IMG/VR virus record: IMGVR_UViG_3300028840_001737
Coordinates: 1-20,975 of that record
Length of the DNA stretch: 20,975 nt
Source: a virus
Direction: 5' to 3' (one strand)
Each line of letters starts with the position of its first letter. Position 1 is the first letter of the stretch. This document shows positions 6,739 through 13,963 of this stretch, piece by piece. A program made the position numbers and the translations under genes. The notes under the pieces are model-generated. The model was not told where the DNA came from. It searched no databases and saw only the letters and a list, made by a program, of their open reading frames with translations.

Positions 6739-9387
6739 ATGGCAATACCTTTCAAGGAGGGCTTATCACAAGCCCAACAACAATCTATACAGAACCTGGT
6801 TAAAGATAGGCCTTCTTCTGCATGGAACGAAACAGATAAAGCTAATTGGAATTACGCTACAGGAAATGCTGCTTTGCCAACTTTCCCATCTCAGCCAGCA
6901 CAACAAGTTCAACCAGTTCAAGCGCCAGCTGGAACTGCGCAAGCATTAGGTAAAGTTGGAGAAAATGTTCTTGGGATGATACCAGGTGGCAATATAATAG
7001 GGAAGGGAATAGCTGCGTCAGTTCCCTCTATAAATGCTGCTACTCAAAAAGCAGCTCCTAAAGTTACTGAAAAGAAGGAAGTAGTAAATCCAGTTACTGG
7101 AGAAAAAAAGACTGAAGTAGTAGAAAAACAAACTGAAACACCAGAAGGCTTGGATCAGTTAGGAATGGACTTCAGGACTTCTGGAGAAGAGGGACAAGTT
7201 TTAAGTGTTTATCAGCAACAATTAATGGATTTACAAGAGCAGAACAATTTAATGATGCAAAATTATCAATCAAAACTAGCTAATTATACCAAGGGGTTAG
7301 AAGCTAGAAACCAACAAGCAGTTAGCAGAATAATGGAAACTTTTGCAGCTAGAAAAGAAGCTCAAAAACAAATTAATAAGTCTGTTTTGGCTGGTGTTAA
7401 AAAGGCTGGAATTAGAGCTGGTAGACAAAGATATGCCACTGAGATACAACAAAGTATAGTATCGGCAGAAGAAAGTGCTGGAATAGCCAGATTAGCCGAG
7501 CTAGATAGACAAGAGCAAGATTTGATTGCTAAAGCTCAAGATGCTAGCACTAAAGAACAATGGAAAGCCTTTAATGACTCTTTCGCAATGGCAATGGAGG
7601 CTCAAAAGCAAAAAGAAGATACTATTAAAGATCTACATGCGGCAGCGATGGAAGAAGAGGATAGAATGTTCAAAAGAATGGAAGAAATTAGAAAACAAGA
7701 AACATTTGAAATGGGCGTTGAAGAGTTCGGAATGGAGAAAGAAAAATTTGCTTTACAACAAGAAATGCTAGGAATGGAATTAGCAGGAGCTAAAAAAGAA
7801 GAAGCGATGGGGTACGTAGAACAACTTGATAGTTCAATGTTATCTCAAATGGATGCAGAACAAAAAGAGATTCTAGCAAAACAAGCAGGAATAATTAACT
7901 TAGATTCTTACATAGCTAAGCAAGAAGCAGCTGCTCAAGCTGGAGTTATTAGTGATGCTTGGGATAGGGCAATGGATATATCTAAAATAACAGGACAATT
8001 AGTAAATCCAGAAACAGGAGAAGTTACAGCCACACTAGAGGATAAAAAGAGGATAGCTGATGAATATTATAAAGAAACTGGGTTAATGCTAGACGAGGCT
8101 AAAATAAATAGAATGATTAAAATGGATAATTGGAAAATGCAAATGGATCAAGCTGAGTACAATCTGGAATTAGCAAAAATGGAACAAAAAGCTATTGAGA
8201 TGGGTGGACAATTAAATGAAAATGGAAAAATATCTTTGAATTTGCAAGATAGTTTAGCTTTAAGTCAAAAAATTGAAAAGTCTGAAGATTATAAAGGGTT
8301 TAATAAATTAAACTCTGCTATGTCAGCTTTAAAAGACTTTGAGAGCTTATTTGATGAACATGGAATGGAAGTTGGATGGTTTGCCGGAAAAGGGAAGGCT
8401 GAATTATCATCTGTTTATCAAACAATGATGACTCAATTAAAGGAGGCTTATGAATTGGGTGTTTTAAGTGATTCAGATATTAAATTGTTAACTGGAACGC
8501 TGCAGGATCCAACTAAGATAGATTTTTCAAGAGGATTAGATCAAGCTGGCGCAGTAAGAGACAGTATTAATAAAACTAAAGATTTCCTTGACAATAAAGC
8601 TTTAACAGCATATCAAAATATAAGCACAATTTATCAAGATTATGATCCAAGTGAAATTGGAGCTCTTCAGAATGTTAGAAGATGGTTTGAAAAGTCTGAT
8701 GCAAGCAAAAAAGACTTAAAGAATTGGATAAATGAAGCTGAAGATGAAACGGCTAAAGCTGAAAGAATAAAACAAGATGAAATGTTAAAATCTCAAATGC
8801 CAGAACTTAACGCTTATGAAAGGTGGCAAGTACTGAGTAGTCCTGGAAATTTTAATTCCCTCCTAGGACAAGAGGTAAAACTGCCCTCTCAAGAAAAATT
8901 GAGCTCTTTAAGTAACGGTAGTACAACATTAAGCAGAATGGGAAGCGGAACCATAACTGGAATTGATGGTAGTAAATACTGGAAGCAAGGTTTAGACTTT
9001 GTTGTAAAAGGTGGAAAAGGTGCTCCTGTTAAGGCTCCATTTAGCGGAACTGTAGTTGATGCTATAGGGGGAAACGTAAACACTGGTGGTCCATTATCAG
9101 CGAAGGAGGGGAAAAAGCAAAATAGCGGCTTTGGAAATCAAGTAAAGGTAAGACTTGATAACGGGGATGAAATATGGATTAGTCATCTTGATAAAGTAGC
9201 TAGTCTTAGACCAGGAATGAGAATAAGGCCAGGACAAATTTTAGGAACCCAAGGAAACACAGGCATGACTTATGGTAATACGGGTGTTCATTTAGATATT
9301 ACAATGAAAAAAAAGAACGGAGAATACTATACTGCTAGAGAGGTAGCTGCCTTGCTAGGAGATAAAAGAATTAATAATAACGTTTAA
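6739..9387 (+). CDS. Long coiled-coil virion protein with degenerate M23 peptidase-like domain
   Basis: 882 residues. After a Pro/Gln-rich N-terminus (about 45-75), residues about 150-560 are dominated by long E/K/Q/M-rich helices (MEAQKQKEDTIKDLHAAAME). Residues about 745-870 match the lysostaphin-type M23 fold: GLDFVVKGGKGAPVKAPFSG, then ISHLDK, then GNTGVHLDITM. However, the first Zn-binding His of HxxxD is Lys749 (Asp753 kept), and the last His of HxH is Asp853 (HLD). His816 and His851 remain. The domain may therefore bind but not cleave peptidoglycan, or bind metal differently. By size, helices and place it is probably an ejection or internal virion protein; a tape-measure-like protein is the alternative. 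Confidence 0.7.
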   Translation: MAIPFKEGLSQAQQQSIQNLVKDRPSSAWNETDKANWNYATGNAALPTFPSQPAQQVQPVQAPAGTAQALGKVGENVLGMIPGGNIIGKGIAASVPSINAATQKAAPKVTEKKEVVNPVTGEKKTEVVEKQTETPEGLDQLGMDFRTSGEEGQVLSVYQQQLMDLQEQNNLMMQNYQSKLANYTKGLEARNQQAVSRIMETFAARKEAQKQINKSVLAGVKKAGIRAGRQRYATEIQQSIVSAEESAGIARLAELDRQEQDLIAKAQDASTKEQWKAFNDSFAMAMEAQKQKEDTIKDLHAAAMEEEDRMFKRMEEIRKQETFEMGVEEFGMEKEKFALQQEMLGMELAGAKKEEAMGYVEQLDSSMLSQMDAEQKEILAKQAGIINLDSYIAKQEAAAQAGVISDAWDRAMDISKITGQLVNPETGEVTATLEDKKRIADEYYKETGLMLDEAKINRMIKMDNWKMQMDQAEYNLELAKMEQKAIEMGGQLNENGKISLNLQDSLALSQKIEKSEDYKGFNKLNSAMSALKDFESLFDEHGMEVGWFAGKGKAELSSVYQTMMTQLKEAYELGVLSDSDIKLLTGTLQDPTKIDFSRGLDQAGAVRDSINKTKDFLDNKALTAYQNISTIYQDYDPSEIGALQNVRRWFEKSDASKKDLKNWINEAEDETAKAERIKQDEMLKSQMPELNAYERWQVLSSPGNFNSLLGQEVKLPSQEKLSSLSNGSTTLSRMGSGTITGIDGSKYWKQGLDFVVKGGKGAPVKAPFSGTVVDAIGGNVNTGGPLSAKEGKKQNSGFGNQVKVRLDNGDEIWISHLDKVASLRPGMRIRPGQILGTQGNTGMTYGNTGVHLDITMKKKNGEYYTAREVAALLGDKRINNNV

Positions 9388-9391
9388 AAAT

Positions 9392-11221
9392 ATGTTAAGT
9401 CCAACACAAATACAACAAATCAAACAACAAATAAATCTTCAAGAAGAAGATGATGATTTTGAAGAAAGAGTACAAGCAAGATTAGAGTCTATGAGACAAG
9501 AGAAAGAAATGGAGAAAGAAAGAGATAAAGGTATGTTTGAAAAAATGGGGGAATCTATAAAGGAGACTGTAACATCTCCTATTGATCAGATGAAATCATA
9601 TGCTGCAAAGAAAGAAGCAGAACTAAGAGCTGAAGGTAAAAAAACAACTGGATTGGCTGGAGTTTGGGAAGGAATGAAAGCAGCTCCAGGAGCTTTAATG
9701 TCTGGAGAGGTTAAATTGCCATCTATACCAGGCATAGGGACAATAGCAGGAAGGGAAGAAAAAAAAGCATTCGTTCAGCCAACAGCTAAAGCCTTAGCTA
9801 GACCATTTGTTGAAACATACAAAGGATTGGCTGGGCTAAATCTTTTCGGAGAAGAAGAAAAAGCTAAATCTGAAGAAGCTGTTTCATTGCCAGGAATAGG
9901 AGAAATAACTCCAAGAGGATTTACCGAAGAAGGTCGTAAAGCAATAGGAGAGTCAGCTTGGGAAGTGGCAGATGTAGCAGGAACAGTCCTTCCAGTTGAG
10001 AAATTAGCAGCCCCATTAGTTAAAGGAGCTAATAAAACTTTAAAATTTGCTGGAAAACCATTAAAGAAAATGTTTGATGTTGGTGGAAACCTAACAAAAC
10101 AAGCTCTTGCTAAACAATCTGGACTTAAGATAGAAACAATAGAGAATTTAATAAAAAATCCAGAGGCTATTACAAATGCTGAAAAAATGGCTATTGATAA
10201 GCTTTCATTAGTTAATAAAGTTGATGAAGGACTAGGGATTAGGCTTAAGGAGCTGGGAGAAGAAGGATCTAAATATTCAGATATAAGAAAAAGCAATCAG
10301 AAAATAAAAAATCCTATAGATAAACTAAAAGAGGAATTAAAAAGCAAGTATAAATTTGATATAGTTGATGGAAAAATAGCAGCAACAACTGAATCTGCTA
10401 CTAGATCTCCATCTGATATAAGAAATCTTCAAAGATTTATTGATGATTGGGGAGCAAAAAAAGAAATAACACCTTCTGAGTTTTTAAACATGCGTAAAGA
10501 TTTGACTAAAATGTCAAAGTTTGATATGGCATCAGGTAAAACAAGCGACGTTATGGGAATAGGTAGAGATTTGAGAAGTTTATTAAATAAAACTTCAAGA
10601 AAAGGAATAAAAGGACTTTCAAAATTAGATGAAGCTTTTTCTAAAGAAAGTGAATTATTAGAACCATTAAGAAAGAAATTGTTCGATAAAGATGGCACAA
10701 TGAAAGATAATGCTATATCCACAATAGCCAATTTGAATAGTCCAAATAAAAGAAAATTATTAGGAAGATTAAAAAAAGTTATTCCAGACATTGAAGAACA
10801 AGTAAATATGGTAAAAATATTAGAGGATATAGATGCTGTTAAGGGTCAAAAAATAGGAGCTTATGCTCAGAACATGTTTAGCAGTGGAGTTGGTGGTTTT
10901 GTTTTGACTGGTGGAAATCCAATCGGAGCTGTTGCTGGTGCTGTTATGTCACATCCACAAACAATAGTTCCTATTCTTAAGAATTACGGAAAAACATCAA
11001 AAATTGCCTCTAAAAAAATAAGCACCCTCATAAAAAGAATGAAGGCGGGAAAGACGCTTACTTTTAGAGAAAAGTCTTTGATAAAAAAAGCTATTCTTGA
11101 TCTTGTTCGTCCATATGACGAGACCAAAGGTGATCAATTCCAGCCCCGAGAAGTCGAAAAAGAAGGTATAAACTACCAAGAACCAATAGGATCCCGTGTG
11201 GAACGAGGATATACAGGGTAA
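9392..11221 (+). CDS. Ejection/internal virion-like helical protein
   Basis: 609 residues, last gene of the long late run. The N-terminus is highly charged (EEDDDFEERVQARLESMRQE). Then come Gly/Ala/Pro-rich amphipathic stretches (VKLPSIPGIGTIAGREEKKA; FVETYKGLAGLNLFGEE), long helical segments from about residue 260, and a Gly/Ala-rich hydrophobic patch at about 497-525 (GVGGFVLTGGNPIGAVAGAV). This mixture is typical of podovirus ejection proteins that insert into membranes, but no catalytic motif is seen. It ends ERGYTG just before the region containing a terminator. The assignment is from composition and position only. Confidence 0.6.
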   Translation: MLSPTQIQQIKQQINLQEEDDDFEERVQARLESMRQEKEMEKERDKGMFEKMGESIKETVTSPIDQMKSYAAKKEAELRAEGKKTTGLAGVWEGMKAAPGALMSGEVKLPSIPGIGTIAGREEKKAFVQPTAKALARPFVETYKGLAGLNLFGEEEKAKSEEAVSLPGIGEITPRGFTEEGRKAIGESAWEVADVAGTVLPVEKLAAPLVKGANKTLKFAGKPLKKMFDVGGNLTKQALAKQSGLKIETIENLIKNPEAITNAEKMAIDKLSLVNKVDEGLGIRLKELGEEGSKYSDIRKSNQKIKNPIDKLKEELKSKYKFDIVDGKIAATTESATRSPSDIRNLQRFIDDWGAKKEITPSEFLNMRKDLTKMSKFDMASGKTSDVMGIGRDLRSLLNKTSRKGIKGLSKLDEAFSKESELLEPLRKKLFDKDGTMKDNAISTIANLNSPNKRKLLGRLKKVIPDIEEQVNMVKILEDIDAVKGQKIGAYAQNMFSSGVGGFVLTGGNPIGAVAGAVMSHPQTIVPILKNYGKTSKIASKKISTLIKRMKAGKTLTFREKSLIKKAILDLVRPYDETKGDQFQPREVEKEGINYQEPIGSRVERGYTG

Positions 11222-11293
11222 TAAATATGGCTATTACGAATAGAAAATCTTTCATAGTTTTAAATTTAATAATTATATTTTAAATATAAAGTA

Positions 11294-11378
11294 TAGAATG
11301 AAAAAAGTCAAGTTTATATATACTTGGGGCGAAGGAATCACGTTCCAAAATATGCAACCTTGATTGGTTCGCATTCTG
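11294..11378 (+). ncRNA. Candidate cloverleaf-like RNA element (late 3' region)
   Basis: In the gap after the last late gene, four small helices can be drawn in order within about 85 bases: 11294-11300 with 11372-11378 (TAGAATG/CATTCTG, one U-G pair), CAAGT/ACTTG (11309-11313/11322-11326), GGAA/TTCC (11334-11337/11343-11346) and AACC/GGTT (11356-11359/11366-11369). The order is that of a tRNA cloverleaf. It lacks the GG of a D-loop, a TTCRA T-loop and CCA, so it is not called a tRNA. An alternative long-range pairing TCAAG/CTTGA exists. Only an 18-codon open frame (11228-11284) lies between the late gene and this element. Short AT-rich helices could be chance. Confidence 0.3.
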
Positions 11379-11384
11379 TTCAAA

Positions 11385-11416
11385 AAGAGCCATGCCTTAA
11401 AGGTGTGGTTCTTTTG
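11385..11416 (+). terminator. Rho-independent terminator ending the late operon
   Basis: AAGAGCCATGCC pairs with GGTGTGGTTCTT around a short TTAAA loop, giving about 12 bp with three G-U pairs, followed by a T-rich run (CTTTTGTTT). It lies about 165 bases after the last late gene and just before the P1 promoter, separating two transcription units. Confidence 0.8.
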
Positions 11417-11418
11417 TT

Positions 11419-11495
11419 TGTGTATAACTTTTAAAAGTATGCTAATCTTAGTATATAATTATACACTTGACAAAGTTTATTCTATGATATATAAT
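11419..11495 (+). promoter_or_regulatory. Promoter P1 with inverted DnaA-box-like operator
   Basis: TTGACA at 11467-11472 and TATAAT at 11490-11495 with a 17-base spacer: an exact sigma70-type consensus. Upstream is an inverted pair, TGTGTATAA (11419-11427, on the other strand TTATACACA, a perfect DnaA box) and TTATACAC (11459-11466), the second abutting the -35 box. A near copy lies at 15312-15387 with the same boxes at almost the same spacing. Predicted transcription start is about 11502, 24 bases before the small membrane gene. The boxes could bind DnaA or a phage regulator. Confidence 0.85.
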
Positions 11496-11525
11496 ATAGA
11501 TATAATAAAAATAAAAACAAAAATT

Positions 11526-11693
11526 ATGACAAAAACAATGTTTATGTGGGGGCTACTTCTAGCTGGACTAGCCTTTACAATCTACTTATCAACACAGCTA
11601 ACTATTCCTTACTTATCAGAACTAATCTCATTTTTCTGGGGAGGATTCGTAGCACTAGCTATTGATAAGTTAATAAAAGCGTCAAGACAATAA
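11526..11693 (+). CDS. 55-residue membrane protein
   Basis: The start at 11526 is chosen because it lies just after promoter P1. A longer in-frame version from 11364 would run through the terminator hairpin and upstream of the promoter. The protein starts MTKTMFMWGLLLAGLAFTIY and has two hydrophobic stretches, about residues 6-24 and 29-46, with a basic C-terminus (KLIKASRQ). It could be a second holin-like or membrane-stress protein. The following gene is a DenV-like repair enzyme, so the unit is not purely lytic. Family not recognised. Confidence 0.65.
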   Translation: MTKTMFMWGLLLAGLAFTIYLSTQLTIPYLSELISFFWGGFVALAIDKLIKASRQ

Positions 11694-11694
11694 T

Positions 11695-12138
11695 ATGTCA
11701 AGAATAAATATAGGAATTGCTCCTTCCGACCTAACTGATAAGCATTTATTAGCTGAGCATAGAGAAATAAAAAGAATATGCTACTTGTTTAATAAACATA
11801 AAAAGCTAATAAAGACTATGAATTATAAAATTCCTAATGACTTCCGGCTGGGCGAGGGACATCTAAAATTCTTTTTGGATAAAGGTGCCTATACTTATTA
11901 TAGATACCTAGAAATTCATAAAGAATGTAAAAAAAGAGGCTTCAAAGTTAAAGATTATTCTAGAAATTGGTTTGAAGCTTACAGTAAATATAGTGAGTAT
12001 TTTAACAATTATAAACCCTCAAGCGATGATATAAGTATAATAAAGGATAGAATTAAAAGAAGATTAGCTAACATTGCTTCTTTGAAATACTATCAAGTAC
12101 AAATATCAACAAAGGAGGCTTTGCTATTGATAGGGTAG
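11695..12138 (+). CDS. denV: DenV-like pyrimidine dimer DNA glycosylase (endonuclease V, T4 type)
   Basis: 147 residues aligning by eye to T4 DenV along most of its length: MSRINIGIAPSDLTDKHLLA, then EHREIKR, FRLGEGHLKFFLDKG, and EIHKECKKRGFKVKD correspond to T4 MTRINL, AEYREL, LGAGHVTFFYDK and ELIAECLKRGFNIKD. In T4 the N-terminal Thr2 amine attacks the glycosidic bond at UV dimers and Glu23 is catalytic. Here Ser2 is at the N-terminus (after Met removal) and Glu24 is the equivalent, so both functions appear intact. The C-terminal SLKYYQ matches T4 WYKYYG. The enzyme would repair UV damage to phage or host DNA. Start follows CAATAAT, one base after the previous stop. Confidence 0.9.
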   Translation: MSRINIGIAPSDLTDKHLLAEHREIKRICYLFNKHKKLIKTMNYKIPNDFRLGEGHLKFFLDKGAYTYYRYLEIHKECKKRGFKVKDYSRNWFEAYSKYSEYFNNYKPSSDDISIIKDRIKRRLANIASLKYYQVQISTKEALLLIG

Positions 12139-12140
12139 AA

Positions 12141-12236
12141 AGCAGTCTGATTACGAATATAACCGTAACTGTTCTGCTGGAAACCCATCAACGGCGTTTT
12201 ATCTGGGTGGGATATGCTGGCATGGGATATCCCACC
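12141..12236 (+). ncRNA. Structured RNA segment between denV and next gene
   Basis: Three hairpins fill this gap. H1: AGCAG 12141-12145 with CTGCT 12174-12178, inside it TTACG/CGTAA (12151-12155/12164-12168). H2: ACCCA 12183-12187 with TGGGT 12204-12208. H3: GGTGGGATAT 12206-12215 with ATATCCCACC 12227-12236, an exact 10-bp stem. H2 and H3 share bases 12206-12208, so they cannot both form fully, as in regulatory switches. H3 lacks a T-run and is not an obvious terminator. The start of the next gene lies 11 bases after H3. No known riboswitch or ribozyme pattern is recognised. Confidence 0.5.
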
Positions 12237-12246
12237 TTATAAAATT

Positions 12247-12435
12247 ATGTTATATAAACAAGTAGTTAAAAAATTAAAAAAACTAAAAGAAAATAGAAGT
12301 ATAATATACATATATAATGAAGAGCCTGGTTATACAATAATACAAGGCACTAAAAACCACTTTCAATATATTATACTTAGAGAATCAGAGCTTAAAGCTC
12401 TTTATAACAAACTTAAAAAAAAATATGAAAATTGA
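12247..12435 (+). CDS. 62-residue basic hypothetical protein
   Basis: The start at 12247 is preferred to the in-frame ATG at 12214 because the latter lies inside a strong RNA hairpin, while 12247 has the AAAATT-ATG context seen at 11526. The product begins MLYKQVVKKLKKLKENRSII and continues YIYNEEPGYTIIQGTKNHFQ, a charged helix followed by a beta-rich part and a basic helical tail (LKALYNKLKKKYEN). It ends with TGA and overlaps the next gene by 11 bases. It may bind nucleic acid or a cell-wall component; no family recognised. Confidence 0.6.
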   Translation: MLYKQVVKKLKKLKENRSIIYIYNEEPGYTIIQGTKNHFQYIILRESELKALYNKLKKKYEN

Positions 12436-13006
12436 GATTTTTTACTTATTGTTTGTCGCCTCAATATCAGTATTTTTAATAAATAATGTAGACTTAAATG
12501 CTAGACTTAATAACACCGCTAATATTGCTAGCAGTAGTAGTGATATTAGCACTAGTACAAAACCAAGAATAACAGATGCTACTGATCCAGAAGTTTTTGA
12601 TAAAGCTTTTGATCAAGCACTAGAAGAATATGCAAAATCAAAAGAGAATGGAGCAACAAGACAAGTTGTTTCAAATACTCCTAAGAATAGCGGGGGTGTT
12701 GTTAGTAATAATAATGCTACTGGGGATGTATATATTAAAAACGATATAACAAACTATATAAGAGAACAGGCAAAAATAAATAATATAAATGTAAACAAAG
12801 CGTTAGCCGTTGCATGGTGTGAATCAAGATTTGATCCAAATGCTAGCAATGGACATAGTACAGCAAAAGGAGTTTATCAATTTCTACGTGGAACTTGGGC
12901 TAATTATTGTGAAGGAGATGTGTTTGATTATAAGTCTAATATAGATTGTTTTATGAAGATTTATCCTAAACATCCAAGTTGGTGGGAATGCCATTGGATG
13001 ACATAA
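12425..13006 (+). CDS. Membrane-anchored or secreted transglycosylase-like protein
   Basis: 193 residues. The N-terminus (KIEIFYLLFVASISVFLINN) is a signal peptide or membrane anchor, followed by a Ser/Thr/Asn-rich linker to about residue 110. The C-terminal domain contains ALAVAWCESRFDPNA, the ES motif of lytic transglycosylases with Glu133 as the presumed catalytic acid, then TAKGVYQFLRGTW. The domain is short compared with full SLT domains and ends WWECHWMT, with four Cys that may form disulfides outside the cytoplasm. It likely cleaves peptidoglycan glycan strands during lysis or entry. Start overlaps the previous stop by 11 bases. Confidence 0.75.
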   Translation: MKIEIFYLLFVASISVFLINNVDLNARLNNTANIASSSSDISTSTKPRITDATDPEVFDKAFDQALEEYAKSKENGATRQVVSNTPKNSGGVVSNNNATGDVYIKNDITNYIREQAKINNINVNKALAVAWCESRFDPNASNGHSTAKGVYQFLRGTWANYCEGDVFDYKSNIDCFMKIYPKHPSWWECHWMT

Positions 13007-13010
13007 AAAT

Positions 13011-13127
13011 ATGCCAAAGGAGGTTAAATTTTTAATAAAACTAGTATTGAAAGCAGCCATTGTCGTGTTGCTTTCAGCACTTGTTTTAGTCTTATTAATA
13101 AGTGAGATAAAAAAATGGATATATTAA
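13011..13127 (+). CDS. 38-residue single-span membrane protein
   Basis: ATG 13011 follows AAAAAT, four bases after the transglycosylase-like stop. The product MPKEVKFLIKLVLKAAIVVL and following LSALVLVLLISEIKKWIY has one hydrophobic span (about residues 8-31) flanked by Lys. It overlaps the next gene by 13 bases. Position beside a peptidoglycan-cleaving enzyme makes a holin or lysis regulator plausible, but nothing confirms that. The AAAGGAGG inside its own early codons is probably coding, not a binding site. Confidence 0.55.
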   Translation: MPKEVKFLIKLVLKAAIVVLLSALVLVLLISEIKKWIY

Positions 13128-13240
13128 TACATTTCAGTAGATGCTTTATATGTGGTAAAGAATATGATGATAAAGAAAATCAAAAAAGCATTTTTGATAA
13201 AGGTATGTGTTTAAAATGCCTTAATGGCAATTTAAAATAA
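13115..13240 (+). CDS. 41-residue zinc-ribbon mini-protein
   Basis: Begins MDILIHFSRCFICGKEYDDK and has two CxxC pairs (C10/C13 and C32/C35) around a short charged loop, the pattern of a small zinc ribbon. It overlaps the previous membrane gene by 13 bases in another frame. Start context is an A-run with no Shine-Dalgarno, so it belongs to the AT-type genes rather than the island that starts 29 bases later. Zinc binding is inferred from Cys spacing; a nucleic-acid or protein-binding role is likely but unproven. Confidence 0.6.
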   Translation: MDILIHFSRCFICGKEYDDKENQKSIFDKGMCLKCLNGNLK

Positions 13241-13268
13241 TCGTTCTTTTAAAAAAAGGAGGTGTGCT

Positions 13269-13421
13269 ATGAGACTTTTGCCATGTTGTGCTAAATGTGG
13301 TAAAAAGATTTACGTTGAGTCGGTTGGAGTTTATTTGGTCGGTCCTTATTATGTAATAGGAATTGACCTATTTTGTTATGAATGTTTTAAAAAAAGAAAG
13401 GAGGGACGAAATGACATGTGA
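13269..13421 (+). CDS. 50-residue Cys-rich protein, first gene of SD-led island
   Basis: Preceded by AAGGAGGTG at 13256-13264, five bases before ATG, the first strong Shine-Dalgarno of the window. Cys residues C6, C7, C10 and C36, C39 form two CxxC-type knuckles separated by a Tyr/Val/Gly-rich beta stretch (YVESVGVYLVGPYYVIGID), ending with a basic tail (KKRKEGRNDM). It ends in TGA and overlaps the next start by 11 bases, so translation is probably coupled. A zinc ribbon is likely; no function assigned. A transferred origin for the whole island is suggested by its changed start signals. Confidence 0.65.
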   Translation: MRLLPCCAKCGKKIYVESVGVYLVGPYYVIGIDLFCYECFKKRKEGRNDM

Positions 13422-13596
13422 CAAGTATTATTCATGTTACAGAGTTGTCAGGTGTGGAAGCTGTGGCGAATTTCTGTGTTATATTGATGAAGAAAAACAA
13501 GATTGCAGACTTAAGCCACATTATACTCATGCTGAGAAAGAGGGAATAAGATGTATAACGTGCAATAATGGGGGTGCTAATGTGCTTAAAGGTTAA
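13411..13596 (+). CDS. Com-like zinc-ribbon protein A
   Basis: Start 13411 is chosen for its Shine-Dalgarno AAGGAGG (13398-13404); an in-frame ATG at 13363 has none. The 61-residue product has C15-x2-C18, C23 and C48-x2-C51 in the order VVRCGSCGEFLCYI and GIRCITCNN. This resembles the small Mu Com-like zinc fingers (CxxC, a Leu-containing strand, then IxCxxC..N). Mu Com is a translational activator, but the similarity here is by motif only. It is paralogous to the gene at 13964 (same Cys order and spacing). It overlaps the next gene by 17 bases. Confidence 0.65.
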   Translation: MTCDKYYSCYRVVRCGSCGEFLCYIDEEKQDCRLKPHYTHAEKEGIRCITCNNGGANVLKG

Positions 13597-13768
13597 ACAG
13601 TGTACAGTCTGTCTAAGGTATCTTGAAACATTGCAAAGTAATCTTGACACTTTTGTAGAAGCCCATTATAAAACTGGGCGTCAACTTTACTGTGTTCAGT
13701 GTTATCAAGATTATGGAAACATGGATGAATTTAACTTTAACAAAGGCGAGCCACATACGCCGTCATAG
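13580..13768 (+). CDS. 62-residue zinc-ribbon protein
   Basis: ATG 13580 is preferred to ATG 13568 because GGGGGTG just before it can serve as Shine-Dalgarno. The protein has C8/C11 (QCTVC) and C38/C41 (YCVQC), spaced 27 residues apart with a charged helix between (TLQSNLDTFVEAHYKTG) and an acidic tail. This is a treble-clef-like or zinc-ribbon arrangement. It overlaps the upstream Com-like gene by 17 bases and precedes an acidic mini-protein. Alternative start 13568 would add MGVL. No family is recognised. Confidence 0.6.
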   Translation: MCLKVKQCTVCLRYLETLQSNLDTFVEAHYKTGRQLYCVQCYQDYGNMDEFNFNKGEPHTPS

Positions 13769-13777
13769 GAGGTGATC

Positions 13778-13951
13778 ATGTGTGAAAATGGATCAGGTCA
13801 TGAGGGTGATAGCAATGGTAATGGTAATAGTAATGTGGATCATGTCGATCCTGACATTACTGATCTTGCAACGGATTATGAAAACAATCCGCTGTCTGAT
13901 GAGAACGTAACCGAATGGACTCCAGGCGGTAAGGAAACAGGACACGCCTAG
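13778..13951 (+). CDS. 57-residue strongly acidic protein
   Basis: AGGAGGTGATC directly abuts the ATG, an extended complement of the 16S 3' tail. The product (MCENGSGHEGDSNGNGNSNV, then DHVDPDITDLATDYENNPLS) carries many Asp and Glu, one Lys and no Arg, and is Gly/Asn-rich and probably flexible. Small acidic phage proteins sometimes mimic DNA to block host nucleases or regulators, but that is only a compositional guess. An open frame on the opposite strand here is judged a shadow because of this start signal and the flanking co-directional genes. Confidence 0.6.
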   Translation: MCENGSGHEGDSNGNGNSNVDHVDPDITDLATDYENNPLSDENVTEWTPGGKETGHA

Positions 13952-13963
13952 AGGGGGTGTACT

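Noticed and set aside
9775-10296. Long open frame on the - strand inside the second long virion gene
   Set aside because: Fully covered by a well-supported + gene, with Ser/Pro/Phe-rich shadow composition and no start signal. The same applies to - frames at 1453-1764, 8889-9083, 10429-10791 and 13793-14017.
11228-11284. 18-codon frame after the last late gene
   Set aside because: It has a typical start context but is too short and lacks composition to be called; perhaps a remnant.
11364-11525. N-terminal extension of the small membrane gene
   Set aside because: It would cross the terminator hairpin and lie upstream of promoter P1, so the start at 11526 is used.
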